Positions 23,586-35,825 of a stretch of DNA of 64,000 nt are shown piece after piece (within the stretch, counting starts at the first letter, position 1; each line of letters begins with the position of its first letter). The position numbers were made by a program, and so were the translations under genes. The notes under the pieces are model-generated. The model was not told the DNA's origin. It ran no database searches and saw nothing but the letters and a program-made list of their open reading frames with translations. Origin of the DNA: Citrus sinensis (taxonomy: Eukaryota > Streptophyta > Magnoliopsida > Sapindales > Rutaceae); the NCBI RefSeq assembly GCF_022201045.2, contig NC_068562.1:3162001-3226000 (forward strand). Direction: 5' to 3'.

Positions 23586-24578
23586 TCATCCGAACAATCT
23601 TGTTATACTTCGTACGATGAAGTCCTTGATCTGATGAAAAATTGATGTTCTTCTTTTCTTTACCAAGGAGTTTCCATTGTTATTATTGCTCTTTGATCTT
23701 CTCATCTGTTGGGATTTCCCCCTACTCCTACTGGATTCAGCATTAATAAGTTTGGCTCGGGCCTTCGGAAATGCAAATCCTCTGTTTTCTTGCCCTTCGG
23801 CTTTGATTTTTGAATCTAGTTCCTCTGCCATCTCCCTTGCTTCTTGTCCGGCAATCTTTTCGTCTTTCACTGACATTCTTGATCTTCTTCTCAATCTGGT
23901 CTCCTGCAATCTTGATAAAGCAAAGTCTCGGCTTGCCTCAACTCCTTCCCTCTGTTCCATTGACACAGAAACGCGCCACTCTGCTAGTGATGCTTCTTCT
24001 TCAGCCCTTCTTTTTAGCGCGTGATATTCCTCCTGTGTCATTTGGACCGTAATAGCACCGTCCGTTTCTGAAATTCCAATACATCGAAGTGCTTCCGCAG
24101 CGGACGCCCTACAAGCCTCTGACTCTATCCTCGTAGCTCGAAGTGCAAGCTGTGATGTTCGAAGCTTCTGTCTCTTAAGCCTTAGTACTTGTTTCAAGTT
24201 TGATCTTGCTCTCCGTTCTTCATCCGTGGCCAGCTTTAGGGCTTCCAACTCTTGCCTTGTTTCAGCCAACGCCTGGCTTAGCTCTTTGATCATCATTGTG
24301 GCGTTGACTTCTTCTTCCTTTTTGGACATGATGGACTTGGTAGTTGAATCAAGTTCGGCTTGAAGCTCTGAGACAATCATATTTGACATTGAACAACGAT
24401 TTTTAGCGCTCGCTAGGGTTGCTTTTAGCCTTTCAAGCTCGTCAATTAGAGGCTTGGAGTCAAGCCACGACTGCATAGCATTATCTTTGGCTCTCTTGAG
24501 TTCCGCCTTTGTCTTGGCCTCCAAATCCGATGTTTTGCTGCCGGGATTTTCTTTTCTTTCTTCATCTTCTGTTTCCAT
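23586..24578 (-). CDS. WEB family (DUF827) coiled-coil protein
   Basis: A single uninterrupted frame of 330 residues starts at ATG 24578 (METEDEERK). It is dominated by Lys/Glu/Ala/Leu heptads (residues 15-255), including ELERLKATLASAKNR and AETRQELEALKLATDEERR, typical of the WEB1/PMI2-related family (At3g51220-like short members). In that family the coiled coils act in chloroplast photorelocation or uncharacterised scaffolds; the role of short members is unknown. The C-terminus is basic and Asn/Ser-rich, then ends IKDFIVRSITRLFG, an amphipathic helix that could contact membrane. The short 5' spacing to the neighbouring AT-rich region gives no regulatory clue. Confidence 0.85.
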   Translation of the reverse strand: METEDEERKENPGSKTSDLEAKTKAELKRAKDNAMQSWLDSKPLIDELERLKATLASAKNRCSMSNMIVSELQAELDSTTKSIMSKKEEEVNATMMIKELSQALAETRQELEALKLATDEERRARSNLKQVLRLKRQKLRTSQLALRATRIESEACRASAAEALRCIGISETDGAITVQMTQEEYHALKRRAEEEASLAEWRVSVSMEQREGVEASRDFALSRLQETRLRRRSRMSVKDEKIAGQEAREMAEELDSKIKAEGQENRGFAFPKARAKLINAESSRSRGKSQQMRRSKSNNNNGNSLVKKRRTSIFHQIKDFIVRSITRLFG

Positions 24579-25310
24579 TTGCTCGTTGCATGGAACAGAA
24601 ACTTGGAAATTAAGTTCAAGGAAGCTTATCTCTGTTCAGTCTAACATAAATACAGAGCAGCTTCTGCTCTGTCTTTCCATGAGCGCTTATGTTGTTTCTT
24701 ATAAGTTTCTGTCTGATTTGTCGTTGGATATTCAAATCAATTATTAAGATAAAATGAATGAGTTGTGTTTATGTTTTATTGAAAAATTGAATTGACATTC
24801 CAAAGCAAGCTTTGCCATCACCGACTTGCACGCATAGAAATTGTCCTTTCTTTTGGTTTTGCATGCATGATTGTGTGGCCGGGGGAAGAGAAGATTCTAG
24901 TGCAAAATTCAATTGGTTAGGTTACATGCTACGTCAGCACAAAAGTTGTACTAGCAAACTCAAATATATGTAGTTCGGTTAATACAATTTTTAGTTATGG
25001 GGAACTATTGTTGGGTTGACTTTATCATGTAAAATAGCCCTAATTACTCACGTAAACAAATGCTTGTGAACGCATTTTGATGGAGATTGGCATCCAAAAC
25101 CCAACATCTGTTGTTCAATTGATCCAGTTTTATCAATTTCTAAGGCCCACGCACTCAGGCAACAACACTTGATCGGACTTTTTCAAATTTTAAGTAAAAC
25201 TTGAACTCAAATTAAATAGGTCACCTAGTTTTTTGAAGGAAAAAAAAATCAGATACAAATCATTCTCCAAGTTTCTCCTTCACATGTTTGGTTTCAAATT
25301 ACGCCGGAGC
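24579..25310. other. Upstream of the WEB gene, nothing identified
   Basis: AT-rich promoter region of the minus-strand WEB gene, passing into the 3' flank of the patatin pseudogene. No gene or repeat was recognised. Confidence 0.4.
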
Positions 25311-25569
25311 TTACGTTCTTCTGATAGTAGTTTGACAAAATGGGGAAGAACTCCCTCACTTATCTCAAATCTGACCGGTTCCAAGTTCACTCTCGAGTCT
25401 TGACCCTGGCTCCTTTAACAACCTCGTTCCAATCTCGACAACCCTTTGCTTTCTTATTGTTGTTGAATATATCAATAGATGCAGCCAGCGTCACCACTCA
25501 ACATGTCATTCTGTAAACATATATGCAGAGTGTTTAGGCTTAATTTCTAAAAGCACAACAGTTAGATGT

Positions 25570-25959
25570 TGATGCAGCGGAAGTTTAATGTTCAAAATAT
25601 TCCGTTGATTCTAGAGAATACCGGAACAAAAGAACAACTAAATTCACGTTGATTCAAAAGAATACCGTGAATTTAGGGGTTAAGACTCGTTGATTCCGTA
25701 GAATACCAAGAATTAACTGTTCAAATACTCACAAAGAGATTTGAAAATTGAAATATTATTAAACTCAAAATTCTCTCCTTCAAAGGTTACAAGAGGGAGC
25801 TATTTATAGTAGTAGTAATTATCCTAATTCATGAAGGAAAAAGAAAATCCTAAATTGAAAGGGAAACAAAATTCTAAATTAGAAAGGAATTTAAAAGTCT
25901 TAAACTTTAGTTAATAAGGAAACTAATCCTAGTATAATATGGATTCCTACTCTTCATCA
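25570..25959 (-). repeat. 3' LTR
   Basis: Identical to the other LTR except at four single-base positions. It contains the complement of TATAAATAG, a plausible promoter box. Confidence 0.95.
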
Positions 25960-28900
25960 TTCCCCCCAGGGTGGAGAGAATTCGCCCGCGAATTCGGATT
26001 GTCAGCAACATCTTCATCATGATCACCTCTGTAAGGAATAAGATGCTTAACATTAAATACATCTGCAGTGCGGATATGACTAGGAAGCTTTAATCTGTAG
26101 GCATTAGGATTTATCTTCTCTATAATCTCCAAAGGGCCGATTTTCCTGGCAGAAAGTTTGTTGTACTCACCAACTGAGAATCTATCTTTAGTTAGGATAA
26201 CCCAAACAAAATCTCCCACTTGAAATTCCAAAGCTCGACGTTTTTTGTCTGCCATAATTTTATAACCTTTGGTCGTCTGCTTCAAAGACTCTTGCGTAGT
26301 TTCATGAATCTTCTGAAGCTGCTTAATAAAGTCTTCTGCTTTACCGCTTTTGCGAACTAAATTTGGAACTGGAGCCAAGTCAATGGGAGCTCGTGGATTA
26401 TATCCGTAATTTACCTGAAAAGGGCTTAAACCAGTACTACGCTTAACTGCACGGTTATAAGTAAACTCGACTTGATATAACTTTTGATCCCATATCTTCA
26501 AGCTATCGCCAACTAGACTACGTAGATGGTTTCCTAAAGAGCGGTTGACAACTTCAGTTTGACCATCTGTTTGTGGGTGGTAAGCACTACTAAAATTCAG
26601 GCGAGTGTTAGTCAATTTCCATAATGTCTTCCAAAAATGGCTAAGAAATCGTGTATCCCGGTCAGATACTATAGAACTTGGTAAACCATGCAATCTATAG
26701 ACTTCCTTGAAGAATAGGCGAGCAACAGTCAAAGCGTCTGTAGTCTTCTTGCAAGCAATGAAGTGAGCCATTTTCGAGAATCGATCAATAATAACAAATA
26801 TTGAATCTATACCCCTCTGAGTGCGGGGTAATCCTAAAACAAAATCCATGCTAATGTCAGCCCAAGGTTGTGTTGGAATCGGTAGAGGCATATATAACCC
26901 AGCATTAGTTGCTGCGCCCTTGGAAACTTGACAAATGCGACAAGTCTCGACATAGTGATAGATTTCACGCCTCATAGTAGGCCAAAAATAAGTGTTGGCT
27001 ATTAGAGCCAGAGTTTTGTCACGACCCATGTGCCCTTCATTATGTAACTCTGCAATGATTTTCAATCTCAAACTTGAGTCAGGAACACACAACTGATTAT
27101 TCTTGAAAAGGAATTTGTCATGTAAATGATAATCTGAGCGAAACCCTGCAACAACGTCTTCTAGTATAGGAGCAAAGTAAGGATCAGAAGCATATAACTC
27201 TCGAAATGTGTCAAATCCGAGAACTTGATTATGCATCTGTGTCAATAAAGAAGTTCGTCGACTAAGTGCATCTGCTACCCGGTTGGATTCACCAGAGGTA
27301 TGCTTCACCACAAAAGTAAATTGTTGAAGGAATGCTGTCCACGTGGCATGTTTGTGAGAGAGTTTGTCTTGACTATTGAGGTATTTTAACGCGGCATAGT
27401 CAGTGTATAAAACAAAGTCTTTATGAATTAGATAATGTCACCAATGTTTTAACGCTTGGACTACTGCGTAAAATTCCACGTCGTAAGTGCTATAGTGTGC
27501 CTTTGCTCCATTCAACTTTTCACTAAAATAAGCTATAGGCTTACCTTGTTGGCTAAGAACAGCTCTAATGCCGACCTTAGAAGCATCACAATGTACCTCA
27601 AAAGTGAGCGAAAAATCTGGTAGAGCAAGTACTGGGGTAGTAATCAACTTTTCTTTGATAATCTCGAATGCCTTAGTAGCTGCCTTTGTCCAAGAGAATT
27701 TTCCTCCTTTCATGCAATCCGTGATTGGTGCCATAATAGTACTGAAATGAGGAATAAATCGCCTGTAAAAAGAGGCCAATCCATGGAAACTTCTGGTGGC
27801 GGATAAAGTAGTTGGCGGAGGCCAATCTCGAATAGCATCCACTTTTGATTGGTCAACAGATATACCATCTTTCGACACCACATATCCCAAAAATAATACT
27901 TTCTCTGTTAAGAAAATATACTTGTTTACTGCTGTGTATAAACTTGCTGCTCTTAAGGCTGAAAGCACTTCTCTCAAATGTTGTAGATGTAACTCGTGGC
28001 TGGTGCTATATATAAGTATATCATCGAAGTAAACAACCACAAACTTTCTAATGAAAGGGCGAAGAACTTGATTCATGACTCGCATAAAAGTACTCGGAGC
28101 ATTGGATAAGCCAAACAGCATTACCAACCACTCGTATAACCCTTCGCGAATTTTAAAAGTTGTTTTCCATTCATCTCCAGGTCGTATTCGAATTTGATGG
28201 TAGCCACTTTTCAAATCAAGTTTGGTAAAAATTGTTGCTCCACTGAGTTGATCTAACAAGTCATCTAATCGAGGGATTGGAAAACGATATCGAACTGTAA
28301 TTTTATTGATAGCTCGACTGTCCACGCACATCCTCCAAGAACCATATTTCTTTGGAGTCAATAAAGCAGGGACTGCACAGGGACTAAGACTTTCACGAAT
28401 AAATCCCTTTTCTAGTAACTCTTCTACTTGGCGCCTTAATTCCTCATGTTCTGTAGGACTCATATGATAATGAGGTCGATTTGGTAGTGTAGAACCTGGT
28501 ACCAAATCAATTTGGTGTTGTATATCCCGAAGAGGTGGTAAAGCCTGTGGTAGCTCCTTGGGGAAAAAATCTTGAAATTCCGCCAGAATAGGTGTCACAG
28601 CTTCAGGAATCTTTGAATTACCGTTACTCTCTTTTCCCAATAAAATGTAGATTCTCTTTGTCTCTGATACAACATCTATAAATTGCTTCTTGCTTAACAA
28701 ATAATTACCCAAGTCTTGTTGGAGAGTAAACTCCTTGTTAGGTAGGAGAACGATCTTGGTGTTGTTAAACATAAAGCTGTAGGTGTTTCTCTTCCCATCA
28801 TGCACTACGTTTCGATCATATTGCCAAGGTCTACCCAGTAATAGATGACAAGCATCCATAGCCACAACATCACACCAAATTTTGTCTTTATAAATTGAAC

Positions 28901-30281
28901 CAATGGATAAGGAAACTAAACAACATTTCGATACTGTCACTTGATTCCCCTTCTTCAGCCATGTGAGCTTGTATGGAGTTTGATGAGGTTCTGTCTTTAA
29001 ATTTAGCTTTGTTATGACTTCTTCTGAAATGACATTCTCGCAACTGCCGGAGTCTATGACCATACGACATACTTTACCCCCAATTGTGCAAGTAGTCTGA
29101 AAGATATTTTGTCGTAACCACTTGTCTTTGTCTTGACCTTTAGGAGTGAAGAATGCACGGTTCACGATCAACATTGGTCCGCTATCACCATGTTCTTCAA
29201 CAGATTGAGCGCTACCACTACTATCAAAAGTTGGTTCTACATCAAACTCTTCAGTTTCTTCCTCCTGATAGTCTTCGCTTTCCTCTATGCCTACGAATAA
29301 GCCTTTACCATATTTTCCTCCCTTTTTACATTCTGTCATTCGGTGCCCATTTTCTCCGCAATTAAAACAGCGTAATCCCGAACCCGAGGATTGGGTTTTG
29401 CTGCTTTGACCGATTTCACTAGGCTTACTAGTTTTATTTGGAGGATTTGGAGGAGTGAAAGTACGAAATTGGGAAGTCGGGTTTGAATTATCACGAACAA
29501 CACTTCGAGCACCCCGAAAGCTTGAGTCATTAGTACGTCGATTAAATTGCTTCTCCAACTGCAAGGCTTGTTGGTGTGCCTCTGAAACAGAGTATGGGTC
29601 AAGTAAATTTAATTGGTCTTGAAATTGAGATCGTAGGCCTCCAATATAGCGGGAAACCTGTTGCTCTTCTGTCTCTGTCAAGTCATTGCGTGCCACCAAC
29701 CAATGGAATTCTGTAGTGTAATCATCCACTGATCGATTACCTTGCCTTAAATTCTGTAGCTGTTGGTATAACAGTTTGGCGTAATTATGAGGCAAGAATG
29801 CTCCACGCAAGTGCTTCTTGAACTTTTCCCAAGAATCAATCTTCTTTTTGCCTTGCCTAATCCTTGTGAGCTTAGTTTGTTGCCACCAAGCTGCTGCTCT
29901 TCCACGAAATCGAGTTGCAGCAAGCGAAACTAGTTTATTTTCAGGAACTTCTTTGTATTCGAAAACTTCCTCAATGGCGTTAATCCAATCCAATAATTCT
30001 TCAGGTCGACCACTTCCTTGAAATTCGGGAATGTCAATTCTCAACCCAGATTCCCATCTTCTGTCATCAGTAGACTCAGTTCTAGGGCGACGCCCAGAGA
30101 ATGGGTTAGCAAAGCTTCCACTTGATTTGTCTTCACGTTCTGGAGTACAATGGCGTTCGTCAAGTAACTCTGCCATTCGTGCCATTTGTGCAGTTAACAT
30201 ATCAATTATGGCTGTCATACTAGCCAGGGATTCATCTTTCGAAACATCTTCTTGAGCATCACGAGCTTTTCTTGGAGGCAT
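25947..30281 (-). pseudogene. gag-pol polyprotein with one in-frame stop
   Basis: One frame of 1,445 codons starts at ATG 30281 and is interrupted by a single TGA at 27438-27440, between the conserved HW and HYLIHK motifs of RNase H. Upstream part (947 residues): gag capsid region at about 110-205, CCHC knuckle [14 protein letters not shown] at about 305, protease [13 protein letters not shown] at about 410, RT with YFDDILIYS, and the start of RNase H ([15 protein letters not shown]). Downstream part: integrase with HHCC zinc finger (HNEGHMGRDK to CRICQVSK), DDE core (MDFVLGLPRTQRG; SDRDTRFLSHFW), and a C-terminal module ending at 25947. Apart from the stop no frameshift is seen, in keeping with a young copy. 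Confidence 0.92.
25960..25970 (-). other. Polypurine tract
   Basis: On the minus strand CTGGGGGGAA abuts the 3' LTR, the expected plus-strand primer position. Confidence 0.8.
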
Positions 30282-30571
30282 TTTTTTTTTAAATTCGGGT
30301 TTAAAAAGGTAGTGGGGCTAAACTGAAAGTAAATAAAAAATTTTAGGTCGAAACTGTAATTAAGCAAAAGTTTTAGATTTCCGATGACAGTGGTCAGAAA
30401 TCGAGTAAGGATGGGTGGATCTGAAAGATTTTGGGTTGGTAAGTATGATGGTGGTGGTGGTTTGTCTGAAAAAGTTATGTTTTTTTTTTTTTAAGCTAAA
30501 CGAAAAAAATCAAAAAGGGAAAAAGGAAAGGTTTTGTGGTAGATGAAGTTAGATTGGTGATACCAGGTTTT

Positions 30572-30583
30572 GCTCTGATACCA
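30572..30583 (-). other. Retrotransposon primer binding site
   Basis: On the minus strand this reads TGGTATCAGAGC, complementary to the 3' end of initiator-Met tRNA, three bases inside the 5' LTR. Confidence 0.9.
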
Positions 30584-30586
30584 AAC

Positions 30587-30976
30587 TGATGCAGCGGAAG
30601 TTTAATGTTCAAAATATTCCGTTGATTCTAGAGAATACCGGAGCAAAAGAACAACTAAATTCACGTTGATTCAAAAGAATACCGTGAATTTAGGGGTTAA
30701 GACTCGTTGATTCCGTAGAATACCAAGAATTAACTGTTCAAATACTCACAAAGAGATTTGAAAATTGAAATATTATTAAACTCAAAATTCTCTCCTTCAA
30801 AGGTTACAAGAGGGAGCTATTTATAGTAGTAGTAATTATCCTAATTCATGAAGGAAAAACAAAATCCTAAATTGAAAGGGAAATAAAATTCTAAATTAGA
30901 AAAGAATTTAAAAGTCTTAAACTTTAGTTAATAAGGAAACTAATCCTAGTATAATATGGATTCCTACTCTTCATCA
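30587..30976 (-). repeat. 5' LTR
   Basis: Promoter LTR of the minus-strand element. A TATAAATAG box is readable on the minus strand at about 30817-30826. Confidence 0.95.
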
Positions 30977-31545
30977 GATGTCTACAACATCAGAGCTAGC
31001 ATCGAAGTAAATATCGAGCATTGGATTGTCATAGACCCAATTGAACAAGCCCCATTTGGAGGCTGTGGCCGAACTGTACTTAAACTCCTGCTTGGCTGCA
31101 CCTGTTCCTAGTGAAAGCACCAGCATATTTTGGCTGTCAATTGGTATCATGTCAATTAACTAACTGAGGACTGTGCTTCAGAAATCACAGCCTCCTTTGA
31201 AATGTGGCTTACAGCCATTAGTATCTGTAGAGATTTTAGAATATATATCCTTAGTCTCGAAGAATCGAGCTGGTACGTAAGTGGGAGCTGCGAAGGTACT
31301 GATGCGTGTGTCATCAGCCCGCCGTGCATTCTTCAGATCATTTTGTTTTCCCCGAGGCTTGATATTAAAAGCTGGCATGTTACGTGAACATTTCTTTCGC
31401 AGTCTTCTGGTAGCTGATTTACAGTTATTAAAATTATTGTTGTTGAGATACCTGAAGCTTGGATTCAAGAGAGACCAAAAGGATCTCTGGAACAATAATG
31501 CTTCTAATGCTGCCTCCATCAATGCTAAGAACTGTTACTTTGTTC

Positions 31546-33600
31546 CCATTTCTAGAAGTACTGGTACTGCCTTTGTTTCGAGACACCTACTTCTCAAACT
31601 TATAATTCCTGCAGCCTATGAAGTAAGAAGTATACATGACACCAAAGACAATATAAATTTTAAACTAGCTTGTCTCTTTCGGCTACTGATGGGAACATTC
31701 GAAACTGGCTCCCAGGACTTCATAAAACAAGAAGCACTGAGTTTTCTGGAATAATAAAAAATTGCCCGTCTCATTATAACTTAGGATGTTTTTGTTTATT
31801 TTTCAGGCCGACCAAAATTTTCACCGGATTTAAACGAAACTTAACGCTAAAAAAGAATTGTTTCCCCCGTCTGTACGAGATAACAAATCAGCACAATAAC
31901 GGTTGAACATAATACTACATCTCATCTATGTATTAATAATAAAATAATATGTCATACCAGCTCCATACATTGTATGAGATGTTATCTACATGGTGAAATT
32001 AAAAAAAAAAAAAAAACTTAAATTTTGTTATGAGTGAAGTTATATGCACTCATTTTCTCTTTACACCCATGTCTAAAGTACACGTATCAAACTTTTACTC
32101 TTAGGACTCTTCATAATTCCAAACGTAACCCCATTTCCAGTTTGCACTACTCAAAAAAGGGCCTAATTATCTCATTTTCTCACCCTTTTTCTCTCTAGCT
32201 TTTATGACTTCCGCAATGGTGGAGATACCAAATTTCAGACCTAAAATAAACTTCTGGATAAATAGCTTGAATAAGTAATGATCTCCTCAAGTTGTAACAA
32301 TTAATCTTTACTAAGCAATTGATCCATCCTATATTTGCTATTGCCTTTTATTTTTCTGAGTATTGCTCCTAAATAAGTAATCTTTATCACAAACACCTTC
32401 AAACTGACAAATTCCTGATCATATCAGCTTTGTTAACAGGGATCATTTTCCAGAGATAAAAATACTGATACAAAGATCTACTGATGGATTGCTAAAACTT
32501 GACTTTAGGTTTAAATGATTGTAGAGGAATATGTTGGCAAGGAGGATGAGGATAAAATTATCTCTTCCTATGTTTATGTTTTACTCCCAACATTTGAGAG
32601 GTGGATTGTCTAATATGTCTAGATTTGTACTTTGATTTCTAGGAATTAGTATAATAAATTTTCTTTATTAAATTTAGGGTAATTAAAGTAGGCTTTAGAG
32701 TGCATTTAACCTCACTCTTATGCTATTCGTCCAACTTTTATAATTAAACCCATCATTTAAGTCTAGTCATTCTCCTTCGTAATAACTAATTATTTTTTCC
32801 ACGTTTATTTTAGGGATAGCAAAATCCTCCACAGATTTGGAGCATCATGGGTCCCCACCCCAAATGGGGTGAATTTTGAATTATTTTTGAAAAATAGGGA
32901 TATGGTAATGATTTTATTTAAGTTTTTAAATTTTAATTTACTGAAATTATTTATCAATACTTAATATAAAATAAGTAAATGAAAAATGAGGTGAAGATGA
33001 GGAAATCATTCCCCACATGAGAATGGAGTGGGGAATGAGAGTGAAATTTTTAATGGGGCGGAGACTGGGGAATGGAGTAGTCCTCCCCACCTCTACTCCA
33101 CCTCGCCCCATTCCCATCTCTATAATTAAAAAAAAATTAATTATTTTTAAATAAAATTATCATTTTATTTATGATGTAATTAATTAAAATCTCAAAGATA
33201 ACAAGATAGTTGGGAAGAATGATCCTCCAATCATATATGAAAACTTAAACAGCAAAAAGAACTATCTTTTAGTAGGCTCATTTGCCACAATGGCGAAGAG
33301 TATCTTGTAGTAGGCTCAACTTTTAAAAAAAAAAAATTATAAGGAATTATATCCTTGTTGATCCTAATCATTTGAGTCAAGATAATTTGGCTAATCGTAA
33401 GTAATAATTCACATCACACAAAAAAACAAATCTAACTATTAAATTCAAAAGAAGATCTTATTTGTTATTTTAATAGTAATAATCTTATTAATTCGTAGAG
33501 TCCAATTGGAAGCACTTTGTATCGGATTGATTACACATAAAAACATGCATGCGGAATCCTTATGCCTTACTCAAATAAAACGAGTTTCAAATTAAAAGAC
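31546..33600. other. Spacer between the two patatin copies
   Basis: Mostly AT-rich spacer with no gene. A possible degraded hAT-like MITE lies at about 32813-33121: the ends TAGGGATAGCAAAATCC and (reverse) TAGAGATGGGAATGGGG are weak inverted repeats, and the interior contains GGGGAATGGAG/CTCCACC runs. I found no matching 8-bp duplication. Confidence 0.35.
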
Positions 33601-33895
33601 TTATTGGCGGCAGCGGAGCTTAAGTTGTTCAGAGAGTAATTTGGCAAAGTGAGCAAGTGCTTCTTCATTTGTGACCTCTCCGTCGACCTTCTCATATCTG
33701 CCAGTCTCCAGGTTCACCCTCGACACCTGCTCCTTCAACAACTTGGTTCCAGTTTCCACAAGCCTTTGCATATTCTCCTCCGTGGCAATGTCAACAGATG
33801 CTGCATCACCAGTCAACGTGTCGTCCTGAATGCACCATGTGCCAATTAATAATTGTAACTTAATTGTAATTAACAGGTAGCTCTATATATATGTG

Positions 33896-33961
<66 letters not shown>

Positions 33962-35695
33962 GTGTGTACCTGAATTCGAAGGTAGTTGTCCTTGCTTCCG
34001 CAGGATTGAAAGAGAGCAGACACATGGAAATCAACAATATCGGAGCTTCCATCAGAGTAGATGTCGAGTATTGGGGTATTGCTATCTTCATAGATCCATT
34101 CGAAAATGCCCCACTTGGAGGCTTTGGCTGCATTGTACTTCAATTCTTTCTTGGCTGTACCTGTGCCTAGTGATAGTACCAGCATATCTCTACCGTCCAT
34201 TGGGTTTTTGTCCCTGAACTGGGGGTTCTGCTTCACCATTTCCTTCGATATGTGGCTTATTGCCAATAGGGTCTGCAAATTAATTCATTTACATGCATTA
34301 TTACATTGTTAATGATTAATCATATTAATATTCCAAAGTAAGTAACTAACAAATTGTCATTATATATTATTGATCATCATCACCAATTCCAATTAATAAT
34401 TGATACATTAAAAGTAATTGGTCAATAAGCTATTATATAAATTAAAATTAATATTAAGTTACAGGATTATTAGCAGCAACTCCACCGTCAACAAGATCAA
34501 AAGTTCGGGTTCTGCCACTGTCACTGTCCTTAGTCTCCAAGTAGTGAGGTGGGAAGTAAGTGGGCGCTGCAGAAGTGCTTATGCATATATCAGCCAGCCG
34601 AGCATTCTTCAAAACGTTCTCTTTTCCCTGCAGTGTGTGTGTGTGTGTGTATTACATGTTAATTAATTACTCTGGAGATTAATGATTAATTTAATGCTAT
34701 ATATATGTGCATGTGACCTCTGATGATAGTCATAAATACGTAAAACATACATCGGTGGTTGAGAAGATGACTGGTTGAAGAAGCTTGATGTCAAAAGTTG
34801 GTATAACCACGTTGGTAAGAGTCTCTTTCACAGTAACGTCTCCTAGTAGCTCGTTTACTAGTGTCCGCAGGTACTTCCCATCATACTTTGGTCCAAGCAG
34901 CAGTTTATCGATAGAGCTTGCTATCGATTCCAAGAAGTTGCTGCGGCTATATGTTTTTTACATAAAAATAAATAATTTCAAAACAAGTTGAAGTTTTCTA
35001 TCATATGATCGGTAACCATTTCTTTCACTTTGTGACTCCTTATGAACACCATAAAAGCTAGTGATCTAGGAAGCATTAATGCTTACCATATGATAGAGTA
35101 TCTAGCTAGACACGTGGAAGAATTATATAACTTTTGATGAAATAATATTAAAGTTATTAATTAACTAAATAGTATCATATAGGGATTATCACGTACTATA
35201 AGGTGAGCACTGTCACCCACTAAATCATTACTTCTATTAAATAAATGTTAATTAGGCACGTGATTGTTCTTTAATATATATTTTACCTAATTTGAGGGAA
35301 AATTTTAGGACCGTGCTCAAGATAAAAATTATTGATATCCTTTGCAGCACTGAAAGGTCCGCCTTCCTTGTTGGGTGCCGTAAGCATGGTGGTTACCAAT
35401 CCGCCGGTGCTTGTTCCTGCTACTACATCAAAATAATCTGCAATTCTTGCACTTGGTCCATCCAATTCCTATCAGCATATATGAAACGTCGTACACCATA
35501 ATTGAATAGAACACTAATAATTAATAATAATAATAAAAAAAAAGATAACAAATAATTAAATATTGTCAGTGAGGAAACCTGGAGCTTGGATTCAAGAAAG
35601 GCTAAAATAGTGCCCGGAATAATGCCCCTAATGCCACCTCCATCGATGCTCAGAACTGTTATTTTCTTTCCTTCTGCAGAACCGGCAGTGGCCAT
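33601..35695 (-). CDS. Patatin-like phospholipase A (PLP2-type)
   Basis: Six minus-strand exons, 35695-35579, 35468-35287, 34946-34751, 34627-34463, 34272-33970 and 33825-33601, give 395 residues, close to the family norm of about 400. Residues 18-24 are DGGGIRG (oxyanion hole). AGTSTGG in exon 2 holds the nucleophilic serine of the GxSxG motif, and [11 protein letters not shown] in exon 4 holds the catalytic aspartate. There is no signal peptide, so a cytosolic acyl hydrolase releasing fatty acids from membrane lipids is expected. Arabidopsis PLP2 members act in pathogen and stress responses. The exon 3 acceptor is ambiguous by six bases (two AGs). Intron 5 contains a long GA repeat. The pseudogene to the left is a tandem duplicate in the same orientation. 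Confidence 0.92.
33898..33958. repeat. (GA)n microsatellite in patatin intron 5
   Basis: About 30 uninterrupted AG units, beginning some ten bases inside the donor side of the intron. Candidate length-polymorphic marker. Confidence 0.95.
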
Positions 35696-35817
35696 TTTAT
35701 TTCAAATTGAAAGAGCTTCTTGAAGTTAAATAGAAGTACGATCAGATCGAGCAGCTTTTAAATTCGAAATTATTGCTGCTAATGAGGCATTTTGCTAATG
35801 AGAATGAACGAAAGGAG

Positions 35818-35825
35818 TATTTATA
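35818..35825 (-). promoter_or_regulatory. TATA box of the patatin-like gene
   Basis: TATAAATA on the minus strand, about 123 bp before the start codon. Confidence 0.5.

Larger units (their letters stand above)
25570..30976 (-). mobile_element. Ty3/gypsy LTR retrotransposon, complete ends
   Basis: Two 390-bp LTRs (25570-25959 and 30587-30976), both TG...CA, flank a 4.6-kb interior. The 5-bp target duplication GATGT is present on both sides (25565-25569 and 30977-30981). The domain order gag, protease, RT, RNase H, integrase is that of Ty3/gypsy. The initiator-Met tRNA primer site and the GPY/F-like C-terminus (RKIGPLEIIEKINPNAYRLK) fit the chromovirus side of the family, but I see no clear chromodomain. 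The LTRs differ at only four positions (about 1%), so the insertion is recent. Confidence 0.95.
25311..31545 (-). pseudogene. Patatin-like lipase pseudogene split by a retrotransposon
   Basis: Blocks matching the intact paralogue at 33601-35695 appear in the same order on the minus strand. The last-exon equivalent is at about 25311-25515, left of the retrotransposon. To its right are the exon 5 equivalent at about 30985-31225 (with a gap), exon 4 at about 31247-31350, a remnant of exon 3 at about 31355-31415, and exon 1 at about 31447-31545. The exon 2 equivalent, which carries the GTSTGG nucleophile in the paralogue, is absent, and the frame is broken repeatedly. The LTR element inserted within the region equivalent to the intron 5/exon 5 junction. 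This is a dead tandem duplicate; decay may have begun before the insertion. Confidence 0.8.

Noticed and set aside
31178-31522. 114-codon minus-strand frame and overlapping plus-strand frames
   Set aside because: They are fragments and shadows of the decayed patatin exons.
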